DNA of 64,000 bases from JAGOEF01 sp964511665 (GTDB lineage Bacteria; Bacteroidota; Bacteroidia; Bacteroidales; ML635J-15). Below are positions 13,899 through 23,539 of the stretch, one piece after another. Below the pieces are notes generated by a model that was not told where the DNA came from, did no database searches, and was given only the letters and a program-made list of their open reading frames with translations. The translations under genes and the position numbers were made by a program. Every line of letters begins with the position of its first letter. The stretch's first letter is position 1. The stretch covers positions 1 to 64,000 of the forward strand of contig CAZEHA010000011.1 of assembly GCA_964511665.1 (NCBI GenBank), read 5' to 3'.

Positions 13899-16334
13899 AT
13901 GAAAAAAAACAAACAAACAGGTAAAAACAGCGAAAGCAAATCGGGCAGAACACGTCGCGAACGATTTCGAGTATTCAAATCACTAGCTTCGTTCATGCGC
14001 GACGAACGATTTGCCGTGGCACTGGGAGTGCTGTTTATTGCTTTCAGCATTTTGCTCACTTTGTCGTTTACGTCGTATCTGTTTACCTGGAAAAGCGACC
14101 AGAGTTTGTTGCATGTGCCCTTTCAGAAAATGATTTCCGACGATAGCATTGTGGTCGAAAATTGGGTTGGAAAACTGGGTGCTTTGTTGTCGAATGTGTT
14201 TATTAGAAATTGGTTTGGATTGGCATCGTTTTCGTTTGTGGCCATTTTTGGTCTTCTCGGATTCCGATTGCTCAAGGTGCGATTATTGCCTTTACGTAAG
14301 TCGGTTTTCATGCTGATGATAATAACCATATGGCTAAGCATTACCCTGGCATATTTCTTCTCCGACAAACTGTTTTACTTGGGAGGTGCCCACGGATACT
14401 TTGTTTGCAAATGGCTTAATGGCCTTTGGGGCAAAGTTGGAACACTGGCTTTTATTGGTGTGGGTGCATTTGTTATTGTGATATATAGTTTTAAAAATGC
14501 GCTTGCTTCATTTAAAAATTGGTTTGCGAAGTTGGCCGCCCTGAAAAAAGAAGACCTAACCGAAAACGACAGCGGATTTGCCGGAGATATTAATGACGAA
14601 GAACCTAAAACCGACAAAAGCACCGAAGAACTTCCGGTTGATACCCAAGCCCGGGAGGAATTTGTAGTTCACGGCGAAGAAATTGATCTGCCTGTTGAAA
14701 TTACCGAGCAAGTTATTGAGAAGGGAAGTTTGTTTGATGATATTGAGTTGGAATTGCAAGAGACCGAAAGCGAAGAACTGGTTTCCGACGAAGAAATCGA
14801 CGAAGAACCCATGGGCGATTACGACCCTACCGAAGATTTAAAATACTATAAAAAGCCGGGCATCGATTTACTGGTTGAATTGCCTCCTTCGAAAAACGAA
14901 GTTTCGGCATCGGAGTTGAACAGCAACAAAGACCGAATTGTTAAAACCCTGCTCGATTATAAAATTGAGATATCAAAAATATCTGCTACCATTGGGCCCA
15001 CAGTAACACTCTACGAAATTGTTCCTGCTCCGGGTGTGCGAATATCAAAAATAAAAAACCTTGAAGACGACATTGCTTTGAGTCTGGCTGCTCTTGGAAT
15101 TAGAATTATTGCACCTATGCCCGGAAAAGGAACCATAGGCATCGAAGTGCCAAATTCAAACCCCGAAATAGTTTCGATGCGTTCGGTGATAAAATCGGCA
15201 AAATTTCAGGAAAGCACTTTTCAATTACCGGTTGCTATCGGTAAAACCATTAGTAACGAAACCTTTGTATTCAACCTGGCCAAAACACCCCACTTGCTTG
15301 TTGCAGGCGCCACGGGTCAGGGCAAGTCGGTGGGTATAAATGCCATCATTACTTCGCTGCTCTATAAGAAACACCCATCACAAATAAAATTTGTGCTTAT
15401 CGACCCCAAAATGGTAGAGCTATCGCTTTATTCTAAAATCGAGCGGCATTTTCTTGCGAAACTACCCAACGAAGAATCGGCAATTATTACCAATGTCGAA
15501 AAAGTAGTGCCGGTAATGAATTCACTGTGCATCGAAATGGAAGATCGCTACAAATTGCTCACCCAGGCCGGTGTTCGAAATATTGTAGAGTATAACGAAA
15601 AGTTTATTTCACGCAAGCTAAATCCTTACAAAGGGCACAAATATCTGCCTTACATTGTTGTAATTGTCGACGAGTTTGCCGATATTATCATTCAGGAGGG
15701 CAAGCAAGTGGAGGCACCTATTTCGCGGCTTGCTGCCAAAGCACGAGCCATTGGCATTCACCTTATTGTTGCTACCCAGCGTCCGTCGGTTGATGTAATT
15801 ACAGGGGTAATAAAGGCTAATTTTCCAACCCGTATTGCCTTTAAAGTGATGTCGGGGCACGACTCCAAAACCATAATCGATGCTACCGGTGCCAATCAGC
15901 TCATTGGCAAGGGCGATATGCTGATGGTGGAAACAGGAAAAGCCGTACGCATTCAATGTGCTTTTATCGACACTCCCGAAGTCGAAAGCATAGTCGATTT
16001 TATTGGCAAACAACAAGGCTATGGGGGCGCATTCGAATTGCCCGACCCGGGTGTGGATGGAGGCGAAGGCAGCGACTTTAGCTTTAGCAGCGACGAAAAA
16101 GACCCGCTTTTCGACGAGGCTGCCCGCCTTATTGTTCGTCATCAACAAGGTTCCACGTCGCTTATTCAGCGAAAAATGAAAATTGGCTACAACCGCGCAG
16201 GGCGCATCATCGACCAACTGGAGCACTTTGGCATTGTTGGACCCTACGAAGGAAGTAAAGCCCGCCAGGTTCTTTTTAGCGACGAATATTCTTTGGAACA
16301 GTTTTTGAAAAACTCTGAAAACAAAACACAGTAA
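13899..16334 (+). CDS. ftsK: DNA translocase FtsK/SpoIIIE
   Basis: 811 residues. Residues ~35-215 hold four or five membrane helices; ~230-310 form a very acidic linker; the motor follows with Walker A GATGQGKSVG near residue 470 and Walker B VVIVDEFADI near 587. The winged-helix gamma domain is at ~735-805 (LFDEAARLIVRHQQGSTSLIQ..., GYNRAGRIIDQLE). FtsK pumps chromosomal DNA at the division septum and acts in dimer resolution. The linker is short compared with E. coli FtsK but normal for Bacteroidota. The lolA-like gene starts one base after the stop, so the two are probably co-transcribed. Confidence 0.95.
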   Translation: MKKNKQTGKNSESKSGRTRRERFRVFKSLASFMRDERFAVALGVLFIAFSILLTLSFTSYLFTWKSDQSLLHVPFQKMISDDSIVVENWVGKLGALLSNVFIRNWFGLASFSFVAIFGLLGFRLLKVRLLPLRKSVFMLMIITIWLSITLAYFFSDKLFYLGGAHGYFVCKWLNGLWGKVGTLAFIGVGAFVIVIYSFKNALASFKNWFAKLAALKKEDLTENDSGFAGDINDEEPKTDKSTEELPVDTQAREEFVVHGEEIDLPVEITEQVIEKGSLFDDIELELQETESEELVSDEEIDEEPMGDYDPTEDLKYYKKPGIDLLVELPPSKNEVSASELNSNKDRIVKTLLDYKIEISKISATIGPTVTLYEIVPAPGVRISKIKNLEDDIALSLAALGIRIIAPMPGKGTIGIEVPNSNPEIVSMRSVIKSAKFQESTFQLPVAIGKTISNETFVFNLAKTPHLLVAGATGQGKSVGINAIITSLLYKKHPSQIKFVLIDPKMVELSLYSKIERHFLAKLPNEESAIITNVEKVVPVMNSLCIEMEDRYKLLTQAGVRNIVEYNEKFISRKLNPYKGHKYLPYIVVIVDEFADIIIQEGKQVEAPISRLAAKARAIGIHLIVATQRPSVDVITGVIKANFPTRIAFKVMSGHDSKTIIDATGANQLIGKGDMLMVETGKAVRIQCAFIDTPEVESIVDFIGKQQGYGGAFELPDPGVDGGEGSDFSFSSDEKDPLFDEAARLIVRHQQGSTSLIQRKMKIGYNRAGRIIDQLEHFGIVGPYEGSKARQVLFSDEYSLEQFLKNSENKTQ

Positions 16335-16335
16335 C

Positions 16336-16983
16336 ATGAAAAAAGTATTTTTTACACTGTTGTCATTAGCCATTTTTTCATTAGGCTATGCACAAAGCGA
16401 TCAAAAGGCTGTCGATTTGCTCAATTCGGTATCGGCAAAAGCCAATGCCTATAAATCGCTAAATATCGAGTTTAAGTTCTACATCGAAAACCTGAAAGAT
16501 GCAAGCCGAAATATGCATCCCGGCAAAGTATGGTATCGCGGCGACCGGTATAAAATGGACATGATGGGGCAACTCATTTTTTCTGACGGAAAAACCAACT
16601 ATACCTATCTGAAAGACGCCGAAGAAATAAATATTACCGAAGCCTCCTCGGCCGATGAAACCGTGTTCAACCCACAAAGCATTTTAAACAATTTCACCAA
16701 AGATTACAAATGCAGATGGATAAGCGATAAATTCGAAAATAACAGGGCTTTGGTTGAAATAGATTTATACCCTGTGAAAATCGACGATAAAAAATATTCG
16801 AAAATTACCCTGAGAATCGATAAAACCAAAACGCAGATTTTCTCGGTGCATTACATGGGTAAAGACGGTATCAACTACTACATCGAAATCGATAAGTTTA
16901 TCGAAAACCCAACCATTGCCGACAAGGATATAATTTTTAATGCCGCATCGTTTCCGGGAGCCGATATTATCGATATGAGATAA
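16336..16983 (+). CDS. LolA-family outer-membrane lipoprotein carrier
   Basis: 215 residues. The signal peptide is MKKVFFTLLSLAIFSLGYA, then QSDQKAVDLLNSVSAKANAYKSL, the usual LolA-like start. Later blocks GKVWYRGDRYKMDMMGQLIFSDGKTNYTYL and ISDKFENNRALVEIDLYP fit the LolA half-barrel. LolA ferries lipoproteins across the periplasm from LolCDE to the outer membrane. The position one base behind ftsK is common in Bacteroidota. Several LolA-like paralogues occur in this phylum, so the call is to the family. Confidence 0.85.
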   Translation: MKKVFFTLLSLAIFSLGYAQSDQKAVDLLNSVSAKANAYKSLNIEFKFYIENLKDASRNMHPGKVWYRGDRYKMDMMGQLIFSDGKTNYTYLKDAEEINITEASSADETVFNPQSILNNFTKDYKCRWISDKFENNRALVEIDLYPVKIDDKKYSKITLRIDKTKTQIFSVHYMGKDGINYYIEIDKFIENPTIADKDIIFNAASFPGADIIDMR

Positions 16984-17014
16984 TGTGGCATCGTTACAAC
17001 ATCAGCATGCATAC

Positions 17015-17617
17015 TTAGGTTTGTTCGCACCAAATCATTATCAGATTTTCGTATTCTTCAAATACCTTGTAATTCAAAACTAATTGAGTGTTTTTAACAC
17101 GAGTTATGATGTTTTGTTGCCCTATGGTTTCGATGCAAATGTGCCTACGGTAATCAAGTGGCCGGTTACCAAACCACTTATAAACGCATTCCTTAGCACT
17201 CCATATAAGACTTAAATTCATTGATATTGAAGCAAAACTAAGGCATTCCTCATCCGACATAAAACGGGCCTTCATTTTTTCGATACGCGTTTGAGGCCTT
17301 TCAATATCGATGGAAACATTTACATTTCGGTTCACAATTATGGCGGCATAATTTCCACTGTGCGTAATACCGATACATGCAGTTTCGAGGCGTGGTTTTC
17401 CGCTGTAGTCGTAAATCACTCCATCGTTGAGATTCAGGAACAGTAAGCACTGTCGCACAGCCGCGTATTCGCGTTGCCGCTGAATGCATTTGAACTTCGA
17501 AACGGCATCGATGGTTTCGTGATGCAGCCCTTGCAACAAGTTCTCTACATTTTCGGTGATATGCCAAAGCACCAATTGCGAGCCGTTGTTGGTATGTTGC
17601 GAAAAAACTACCGGCAT
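17015..17617 (-). CDS. 4'-phosphopantetheinyl transferase (Sfp type)
   Basis: About 200 residues with the two Sfp-family signatures: VSIDIERP (the D-x-E Mg2+ site) and WSAKECVYKWFG (W-x-x-KE-x-x-x-K). GITHSGNYAAI supplies the conserved His-Ser element. It transfers phosphopantetheine from CoA to acyl carrier proteins. The ATG overlaps the gldD stop (TGATG); an ATG three codons earlier is also possible. In Bacteroidota a PPTase gene often follows gldD, which this arrangement matches. Confidence 0.9.
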   Translation of the reverse strand: MPVVFSQHTNNGSQLVLWHITENVENLLQGLHHETIDAVSKFKCIQRQREYAAVRQCLLFLNLNDGVIYDYSGKPRLETACIGITHSGNYAAIIVNRNVNVSIDIERPQTRIEKMKARFMSDEECLSFASISMNLSLIWSAKECVYKWFGNRPLDYRRHICIETIGQQNIITRVKNTQLVLNYKVFEEYENLIMIWCEQT

Positions 17618-18183
17618 CAGTACCACTCCATACTTTCGATTAGCCGCACAATGTCTTCGCGAAGAAAATCGACAACGGGTGCCAGCGAATCTTTGTTGGG
17701 ACTACACGAAAAATACAACGACCCGCGAAGAAAATGCCGGGTGCTGTCGGTAATAAAAAACTGGATGGGGCTGGCTGCATTGCCCTTAATATCATATAAA
17801 ATACCATACACATTTTTGTCATCATCAAAATAGTAGTTCTCCTTAATTGCATCGGCTTTCACCGTGTGTTTATACACAAACTCTCGCGATTCCTCCATGC
17901 AACGCGAAAAGTCGTTGTTCAGTGCTTTATAAGTGATGTAAACTGTAGCACGGTTTAGCGGAAACTCCACATTCGACCAGTTGTTGTTTATGCTGTCGCT
18001 GATTACAAAAGCATAGGTTGGAACATCGAAACTATATCGGGTGCTGTCGGTAAAATGTTTGTATACTTTATTCGGAAGGTCTATCCTGAAATAAGCATAT
18101 GGCTTTGGAGTGTAATGCTGTTTGCACGATACCATCAGGAACAGCGAAGCTGCAAAACACAGCCACCGCAAGGTTTTATTCAT
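17617..18183 (-). CDS. gldD: Gliding motility lipoprotein GldD
   Basis: 188 residues from the ATG that gives MNKTLRWLCFAASLFLMVSC; the lipobox Cys sits directly before KQHYTPKPYAYFRIDLP. The TPKPxxYFRIDLP block and the later YPxY-like FDVPTYA and AYVTYK-like VYITYKAL are GldD landmarks. GldD is an outer-membrane or periplasmic lipoprotein needed for gliding in Flavobacterium and linked to the type IX system machinery; it is kept in many non-gliding Bacteroidota. gldE, often adjacent, is not here. An upstream ATG at 18231 would destroy the signal peptide layout. Confidence 0.88.
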   Translation of the reverse strand: MNKTLRWLCFAASLFLMVSCKQHYTPKPYAYFRIDLPNKVYKHFTDSTRYSFDVPTYAFVISDSINNNWSNVEFPLNRATVYITYKALNNDFSRCMEESREFVYKHTVKADAIKENYYFDDDKNVYGILYDIKGNAASPIQFFITDSTRHFLRGSLYFSCSPNKDSLAPVVDFLREDIVRLIESMEWY

Positions 18184-18286
18184 TGCTGTTGTATTAGTGT
18201 TGTATTGCGATTTTGAAAGAATGCTTTTCATGAAGCGAATATACCCAAATTATCGTTACTCTGTTTGTTGAAATCGATCAAATGTA

Positions 18287-18796
18287 TTAGTTGTGCAATT
18301 TCATAATCGTGAATTTATTGCCGGCACAATGCAACAATGCAATTAAGCTGTCGTAAGAAAAAGTTATAATTTCTCCCTTTCGGTTAGCTAAGAAACTTAC
18401 CATGCGGCATTGGGGTAATCGGCTGTCGATAAACACTTCGGTGTGATGATTGATATCGTTGAATAAGCCGAAAACCGAAACGGCACCGGGCTCCACTCCC
18501 ATGTAGCGCATCAGTCGGCTGTTTGATGCAAACGATATTTTTCCCTTATTGAAGTGTTTTTCGAGGATGCGAATTTGCACCTCTTCGTAATAGGGGGCAA
18601 CAATTAAAAAATGTCGGTCGCCTTTATGATTTCGTAAAAACAGGTTTTTGCACCGTGTAGCCCCTGTTCTTTGCCAGAAACTGCTGTCGTCCTCGTCCGA
18701 AAAATCATGAGGCGCGAGGTATCTGCTGTAATCAATTTGTAAATTACTAAGAGTGTCAATTACCGACATTCCGTTCTTCATCACAAGTGCCTCCAT
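18287..18796 (-). CDS. YbaK/ProX-type aminoacyl-tRNA editing domain protein
   Basis: About 169 residues. CKNLFLRNHKGDRHFLIVAPY followed by ISFASNSRLMRYMGVEPGAVSVFGLFND matches the YbaK/ProXp-like fold, in which a conserved Lys and the GxVSPFGLxND loop form the editing pocket. These proteins hydrolyse mischarged tRNA such as Ala-tRNA(Pro) in the cytoplasm. Several start codons are possible (18796, 18781 and 18769). It ends three bases before the meaB stop-proximal region begins on the same strand order meaB then this gene, so the two are probably co-transcribed. Confidence 0.85.
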   Translation of the reverse strand: MEALVMKNGMSVIDTLSNLQIDYSRYLAPHDFSDEDDSSFWQRTGATRCKNLFLRNHKGDRHFLIVAPYYEEVQIRILEKHFNKGKISFASNSRLMRYMGVEPGAVSVFGLFNDINHHTEVFIDSRLPQCRMVSFLANRKGEIITFSYDSLIALLHCAGNKFTIMKLHN

Positions 18797-18799
18797 AGA

Positions 18800-19933
18800 T
18801 TAGGTAGCCTGATTTCGCATTTTTTCAAAATACATTTCAACCAATTTGCGTGCAGCCACAAACGAACTTATTGAGTTGGTTTTTACCTTGGTTTCGAAAT
18901 GAGCCATTGCTTTTTTTAAGTCGCTATGCCGATAAAACTCCTCGAGAACCGACTCTTTTATTGTTTGATGCATCCAGTAAAGCGATTGATTGTTTCGATT
19001 GGTTTCGAAATAATTATTCGACCGGGTAAGCGCAATATATTCGCTGATAATTTTCCATAAATCAGCAATTCCGTCACCACTTATTGCCGAGCATGTAAGC
19101 ACCCGGGGTGTCCATCCCGAAGCAGAGGGAGGGAATAGATGCAGTGCGCTCTGGTATTGTGCTTTAGCCAGATTGGCTTTGTTGATGTTGTTGCCATCGG
19201 CTTTATTTATGGTTATCGCGTCGGCCATTTCCATAATACCTCTTTTTATCCCCTGAAGTTCATCTCCGGCACCGGCCAGCATCAGAAGCAAAAAGAAATC
19301 GACCATACTGTGAACGGCAGTTTCTGACTGCCCTACACCTACGGTTTCAATGAATATGTTGCTGTACCCGGCAGCTTCGCACAACACAATGGTTTCGCGT
19401 GTTTTGCGTGCTACTCCTCCCAGTGTGCCTGCCGATGGAGAAGGCCTGATAAAGGCATTGGGGTGCACTGCCAGCTTCTCCATTCGGGTTTTGTCGCCCA
19501 GAATACTACCCTTCGATCGTTGACTGCTTGGGTCAATAGCCAATACTGCCAGTTTTTTTCCTTGCTCAACAATATGCAAACCAAGGGCTTCAATAAAAGT
19601 GCTTTTCCCTACCCCGGGAACCCCTGTAATGCCAATCCGCACCGAAAACGATGATAAGGGCAGGCAATGCTCAATAAGTTTCTGCGCCAATGCCTGATGT
19701 TCGGGCAGAGTGCTCTCAACAAGGGTTATCGCGCGCCCCAGCATGCTACGATCTCCGCTTCTGATGCCATCGAACAACTGGTCGAACGTAGGTTGCTTGC
19801 GCGATGAAGTTTTTTTGTGTTGTAAGAGCGGATTTATCTGTGGTGGTTGGTCAACACCATTGTTAACACTAAGTGCACTGTTGCCGGCCTTGCTTTCTTC
19901 AACTTCACCGATAAATTTCTTTTTATTGCTCAT
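18800..19933 (-). CDS. meaB: MeaB/ArgK family GTPase
   Basis: About 377 residues. The G1 loop is GITGVPGVGKST; then LAVLAIDPSSQRSKGSILGDKTRM, FIRPSPSAGTLGGVA and FIETVGVGQSE are signature blocks of MeaB, the GTPase chaperone that protects methylmalonyl-CoA mutase and gates cobalamin loading. ITINKADG supplies the G4-like motif. No mutase gene is in the window; MeaB can be encoded away from it. I chose the ATG that starts four bases after the hldD stop; another ATG 12 bases earlier overlaps hldD. The N-terminal ~60 residues are low in conservation. Confidence 0.92.
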   Translation of the reverse strand: MSNKKKFIGEVEESKAGNSALSVNNGVDQPPQINPLLQHKKTSSRKQPTFDQLFDGIRSGDRSMLGRAITLVESTLPEHQALAQKLIEHCLPLSSFSVRIGITGVPGVGKSTFIEALGLHIVEQGKKLAVLAIDPSSQRSKGSILGDKTRMEKLAVHPNAFIRPSPSAGTLGGVARKTRETIVLCEAAGYSNIFIETVGVGQSETAVHSMVDFFLLLMLAGAGDELQGIKRGIMEMADAITINKADGNNINKANLAKAQYQSALHLFPPSASGWTPRVLTCSAISGDGIADLWKIISEYIALTRSNNYFETNRNNQSLYWMHQTIKESVLEEFYRHSDLKKAMAHFETKVKTNSISSFVAARKLVEMYFEKMRNQAT

Positions 19934-19937
19934 AGGC

Positions 19938-20903
19938 TTAGGCATATCGGTTGTATTTCAGATAACTCGCAATATAATCGTGAACACCCTTTTCGATTGG
20001 TGTGAACATTTCGCCGTATCCTGCTTCGCGTAGTTTAGTAATATCGGCACAAGTGTAGTATTGATATTTGTCGCGGATATCGGCAGGTGTGTCGACAAAC
20101 TCAAGCTGCAATGGTTTTTTACAGGATTCGAAACAGGCTTTTGCCAGTTGATTGAACGAGGCTGATTGCCCTGTGCCAAGATTATAAATACCTGAATGCT
20201 TACGGTGTATCATAAAAAAGAAAAGAACATCTACAGCATCTTTTACATAAATAAAATCACGTTTCTGTTCTCCATGCTCTATATCGGGTCTGTGTGAGCG
20301 AAACAATTGAATTTTATCGCTTTTGCGTATTTGATTATAAGCATGCATCACAACCGAAGCCATACGACCTTTGTGATATTCGTTGGGGCCATAAACATTA
20401 AAAAAACGAAAGCCAGCCCAGAACCCGGGTTTCTTATCCTGTTGCAATACCCATTTATCGAATTCAAGTTTCGAAACACCATACGGATTCAGGGGTTTCA
20501 GCAAAGGACTAATGCTATCGGCATCGCTGTATCCAAGTTCGCCGTCGCCATAACATGCCGCCGAAGAAGCATATATCAGCGGAATACCATATTGCGCACA
20601 AGCACCGAATACGAACTTACTGTAGTTCAAATTCAACAAGTCGAAAACCGCAGGGTCGAATTCGGTGGTGTTGGTGCGGGCACCCAGATGAAACACCAGT
20701 TGAACAAAACGATGATTGTTGTGCAGCCATTCGCCAAAATCGTTGCGGTGTACCAGAGAAGTGTACTTTTTGTTGCAGTAGTTTTCTTGTTTTTCGCCAC
20801 ATGAGAAATCGTCGACCAGCACCAAATCGTAATACGACTCGGCATTCAGCCTGGCAATCAAATTGCTGGCTATAAAACCTGCGGCACCGGTAACTACAAT
20901 CAT
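19938..20903 (-). CDS. hldD: ADP-L-glycero-D-manno-heptose 6-epimerase
   Basis: 321 residues from the ATG giving MIVVTGAAGFIASN, the NAD(P)-binding start of an extended SDR (the third glycine of GxxGxxG is Ala, as in several HldD-like proteins). FHLGARTNTTE is typical of HldD, and NPYGVSKLEFD carries the YxxxK catalytic pair. QKRDFIYVKDAVDV is also family-specific. The enzyme converts ADP-D-glycero to ADP-L-glycero-manno-heptose for the LPS inner core. An ATG 31 codons upstream would add an unlikely N-terminus. Confidence 0.9.
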   Translation of the reverse strand: MIVVTGAAGFIASNLIARLNAESYYDLVLVDDFSCGEKQENYCNKKYTSLVHRNDFGEWLHNNHRFVQLVFHLGARTNTTEFDPAVFDLLNLNYSKFVFGACAQYGIPLIYASSAACYGDGELGYSDADSISPLLKPLNPYGVSKLEFDKWVLQQDKKPGFWAGFRFFNVYGPNEYHKGRMASVVMHAYNQIRKSDKIQLFRSHRPDIEHGEQKRDFIYVKDAVDVLFFFMIHRKHSGIYNLGTGQSASFNQLAKACFESCKKPLQLEFVDTPADIRDKYQYYTCADITKLREAGYGEMFTPIEKGVHDYIASYLKYNRYA

Positions 20904-21011
20904 ACAAAATGTTTTTACAAAATTAATAAATTTAATATTGCAGCTAGTTTTTGTGAATGCTTTCTGTTCGTTTTTAGAAACTTCGGAATGAAACAATACT
21001 ACAATTCGCGA

Positions 21012-23411
21012 TTAAGGCCGCTGGTTTAAGACGGTAAAACTCCTCGAAATGCTATTCCCATCGGCATCAACCACTGTTAAACGGTGCTGCCCTTGAGGCA
21101 TTTGCACAGCCATCTTGTGAGGTGCTGTGGTTGTACCTTTAAATGTATTATCAACATGCCAGTACAAAGTGGTATTGCGATTTCGGTGGGTGATTTCGAA
21201 TATCACATTTCCCTGCTCACCCGAAAGACCTCTTGGGATAAATATTTGGGAAAGATTTGATGGGTACACCACTTCCATAATTTCGTCGCCTGCAACTGCG
21301 TTGTCGTTGCAGGCTTCGTGCATGGGCGGCAGTGGTTTGTATTCGGGATGATGATTTCGATAATACCATTCCATGGTTGGTGGCAGAACGAACCAGCCTG
21401 TTTGTTGCATTTCGCTTATCGGATAACAATGTGCATTTACACGATACATACCTGTTATGTCGAGAAATATATTTTTGTGATACGGACATATTTCGAAGCG
21501 GCCTCCAGAAGCTGGAATCAGACAAGTGTCGGTATTTGTGCACATATCTGATGCCTTGTACCCACTTTGTAGGCAAATATTGGCTTCTGTCATATCGTCG
21601 TAGGGGATGCTGAACCAGGCTTCGCTACCGGGCAGTGAGCGAAACACATCGAACATCACCGGAGCGGCAGCTCTCACTCCAACTATACCCGGTCTGCCAT
21701 GTCCCTGAGCGTTACCCACCCAAACGCCAACCACAAATCTGGGTGTAATACCTATCGACCATGCATCGCGAAACCCAAAACTGGTTCCCGTTTTCCATGC
21801 AATAGGCTGACGAGAATCGAACATTTGCCACATACCCTGATCCTCGGGGCGTTCAGGCTTTTGCATGGCTTCGAATGTAAACCAAACGGCTGCAGCCGGC
21901 AGCACAGAATGACGAGTTCCGGCACTGTAGCTGTAATCATATTCGGGAGCCTGATTCTCGAGGTAATACGGTGGATGAATATCGCAGCGGAAATATCTCG
22001 ATTCATAGCGGGTGTAGTGCATAAGTATTCTTGCCATCGACGAATAGGCCCCACAGAGTTCCCAAAGGCGGGTTTCGGCACCTCCCAGTATCAGCGATAA
22101 ACCATAATCGTCGGCACTGCGGTTTACTGTGGTGAGCCCCAAATCGCTCAGAAGATATTTGAATCGTGCAATACCATAGTCTCTAAGCATAAGAACCGCA
22201 GGTATGTTGAGCGAACGAGCCAAGGCGTCATCGGCGTTTACTGCACCTGCATAATCTTTATCGAAATTTTCGGGAGCAAAACCTCCGATACGTGTTGGTA
22301 CATCGGCAACAAGTGATGTTGGCAGTAACTGACCGCTACCGAGCATTCCTGCATACAGGAACGGTTTCAATATGCTTCCGCTACTGCGTTTTGCCATAAT
22401 CATATCGACCCATGGACTACACTGGTAATCGGCTGTGTCGGTCGAATTGGCTGCATATGCCAAGGTTTTTCCCGTTTCGGTGTCGAGAACCAATACCGCC
22501 AAATTGCCTATGTGGTTTACCGATAAGGCTTGTTGATGGCCTTGAGCAATGCGCAACACTCTTTCCTGAATGTCTTTGTCGAGCGTGGTCAACATAGGGC
22601 CGCTGCGCATATGGTTTGCAATTTCGTTGTTTGCACGCACCACCAAATGGCGGGCAAGAGAAGGGTAAGGGTAAGGATGATCGGGGATATCTTCTTCGAG
22701 CGAAAGAATCAGGGTAACACTGTCGATGCTGCCTTGGGCATAGAGGCGGTGCAATAAACGGTTGCGCTTTTTGAGCAATGCCTGTCGGTTTTTGCCGGTA
22801 TGTATTAGCGCAGGACTGTTAGGCAACACGGCAAGCATGGCACTTTCGGCCCACGATAGTCGTTCGGGCGGTCTCCCGAAATATCGCCACGAGGCAGCAT
22901 CGAGTCCTACAATATTCCCTCCAAATGGTGCGTTCGATGCATACAATGCAAGAATTTCGTCTTTCGAATGGCTAATTTCAAGCCGAAATGCCATCATCAT
23001 TTCTATAGCTTTCTCAGCTATTTTTCGTGGTTTACCCTTGCGATGCAGTCTGATTACTTGCATAGTTATGGTGCTGCCACCACTGCGAACGTCGCCCGAC
23101 TGAATGTTTTGCTTTGCTGCCCTGACTATAGCAAACGGATCGACGCCGGCATGATGGTAAAAGCGTTTGTCTTCGAAACAAATGAGGCATTCGCGATATT
23201 TTTCGGGCACACTTGGGTTTTGTGGAAATCGCCATTGCTGGTCGGAAGCAATTTGTGCCCCCAGTATTGCACCATCCTTGTCGAGAAGAACCATGCTTAT
23301 CGGGTCGCTAAACAAATTTACAGGAATACAGAATACAAACCAAAGAACAAAACTCAGGCAAAGAGAAAAAGCTGCAAACCAGATATAACGTAGCCTTGAT
23401 TCCATCGGCAT
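21012..23411 (-). CDS. pbpC: Penicillin-binding protein 1C
   Basis: About 799 residues from the ATG at 23411 (MPMESRLRY); one two codons later is also possible. A membrane anchor at ~10-32 precedes the GT51 glycosyltransferase domain (EDKRFYHHAGVD near 80, GGSTITMQ, LALYASNAPFGGNIVG). The transpeptidase follows with SGSILKPF near 345 and KTGTS near 542. The last ~90 residues are a BiPBP_C domain (IFIPRGLSGEQGNVIFEITH). PbpC is a class A PBP accessory to the main peptidoglycan synthases. No alpha-2-macroglobulin gene, its common partner, is in the window. A TAnnTTTG match (TAATTTTG) lies about 13 bases upstream of the start. Confidence 0.93.
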   Translation of the reverse strand: MPMESRLRYIWFAAFSLCLSFVLWFVFCIPVNLFSDPISMVLLDKDGAILGAQIASDQQWRFPQNPSVPEKYRECLICFEDKRFYHHAGVDPFAIVRAAKQNIQSGDVRSGGSTITMQVIRLHRKGKPRKIAEKAIEMMMAFRLEISHSKDEILALYASNAPFGGNIVGLDAASWRYFGRPPERLSWAESAMLAVLPNSPALIHTGKNRQALLKKRNRLLHRLYAQGSIDSVTLILSLEEDIPDHPYPYPSLARHLVVRANNEIANHMRSGPMLTTLDKDIQERVLRIAQGHQQALSVNHIGNLAVLVLDTETGKTLAYAANSTDTADYQCSPWVDMIMAKRSSGSILKPFLYAGMLGSGQLLPTSLVADVPTRIGGFAPENFDKDYAGAVNADDALARSLNIPAVLMLRDYGIARFKYLLSDLGLTTVNRSADDYGLSLILGGAETRLWELCGAYSSMARILMHYTRYESRYFRCDIHPPYYLENQAPEYDYSYSAGTRHSVLPAAAVWFTFEAMQKPERPEDQGMWQMFDSRQPIAWKTGTSFGFRDAWSIGITPRFVVGVWVGNAQGHGRPGIVGVRAAAPVMFDVFRSLPGSEAWFSIPYDDMTEANICLQSGYKASDMCTNTDTCLIPASGGRFEICPYHKNIFLDITGMYRVNAHCYPISEMQQTGWFVLPPTMEWYYRNHHPEYKPLPPMHEACNDNAVAGDEIMEVVYPSNLSQIFIPRGLSGEQGNVIFEITHRNRNTTLYWHVDNTFKGTTTAPHKMAVQMPQGQHRLTVVDADGNSISRSFTVLNQRP

Positions 23412-23539
23412 TAAATATTCAGTCAAAATTACAATTTGTTTGTAATTGCTTTCATTTATTTTGGCAATTAGATAATAATTGCATGTTTTTTGTTGCAAAT
23501 GTATTTTTATTATGTCAATGAATAACCCATCGGCACAGC

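Noticed and set aside
15618..16373. 251-codon minus-strand frame over ftsK
   Set aside because: It is antisense to the conserved FtsK motor and gamma domains and shows no recognisable features.
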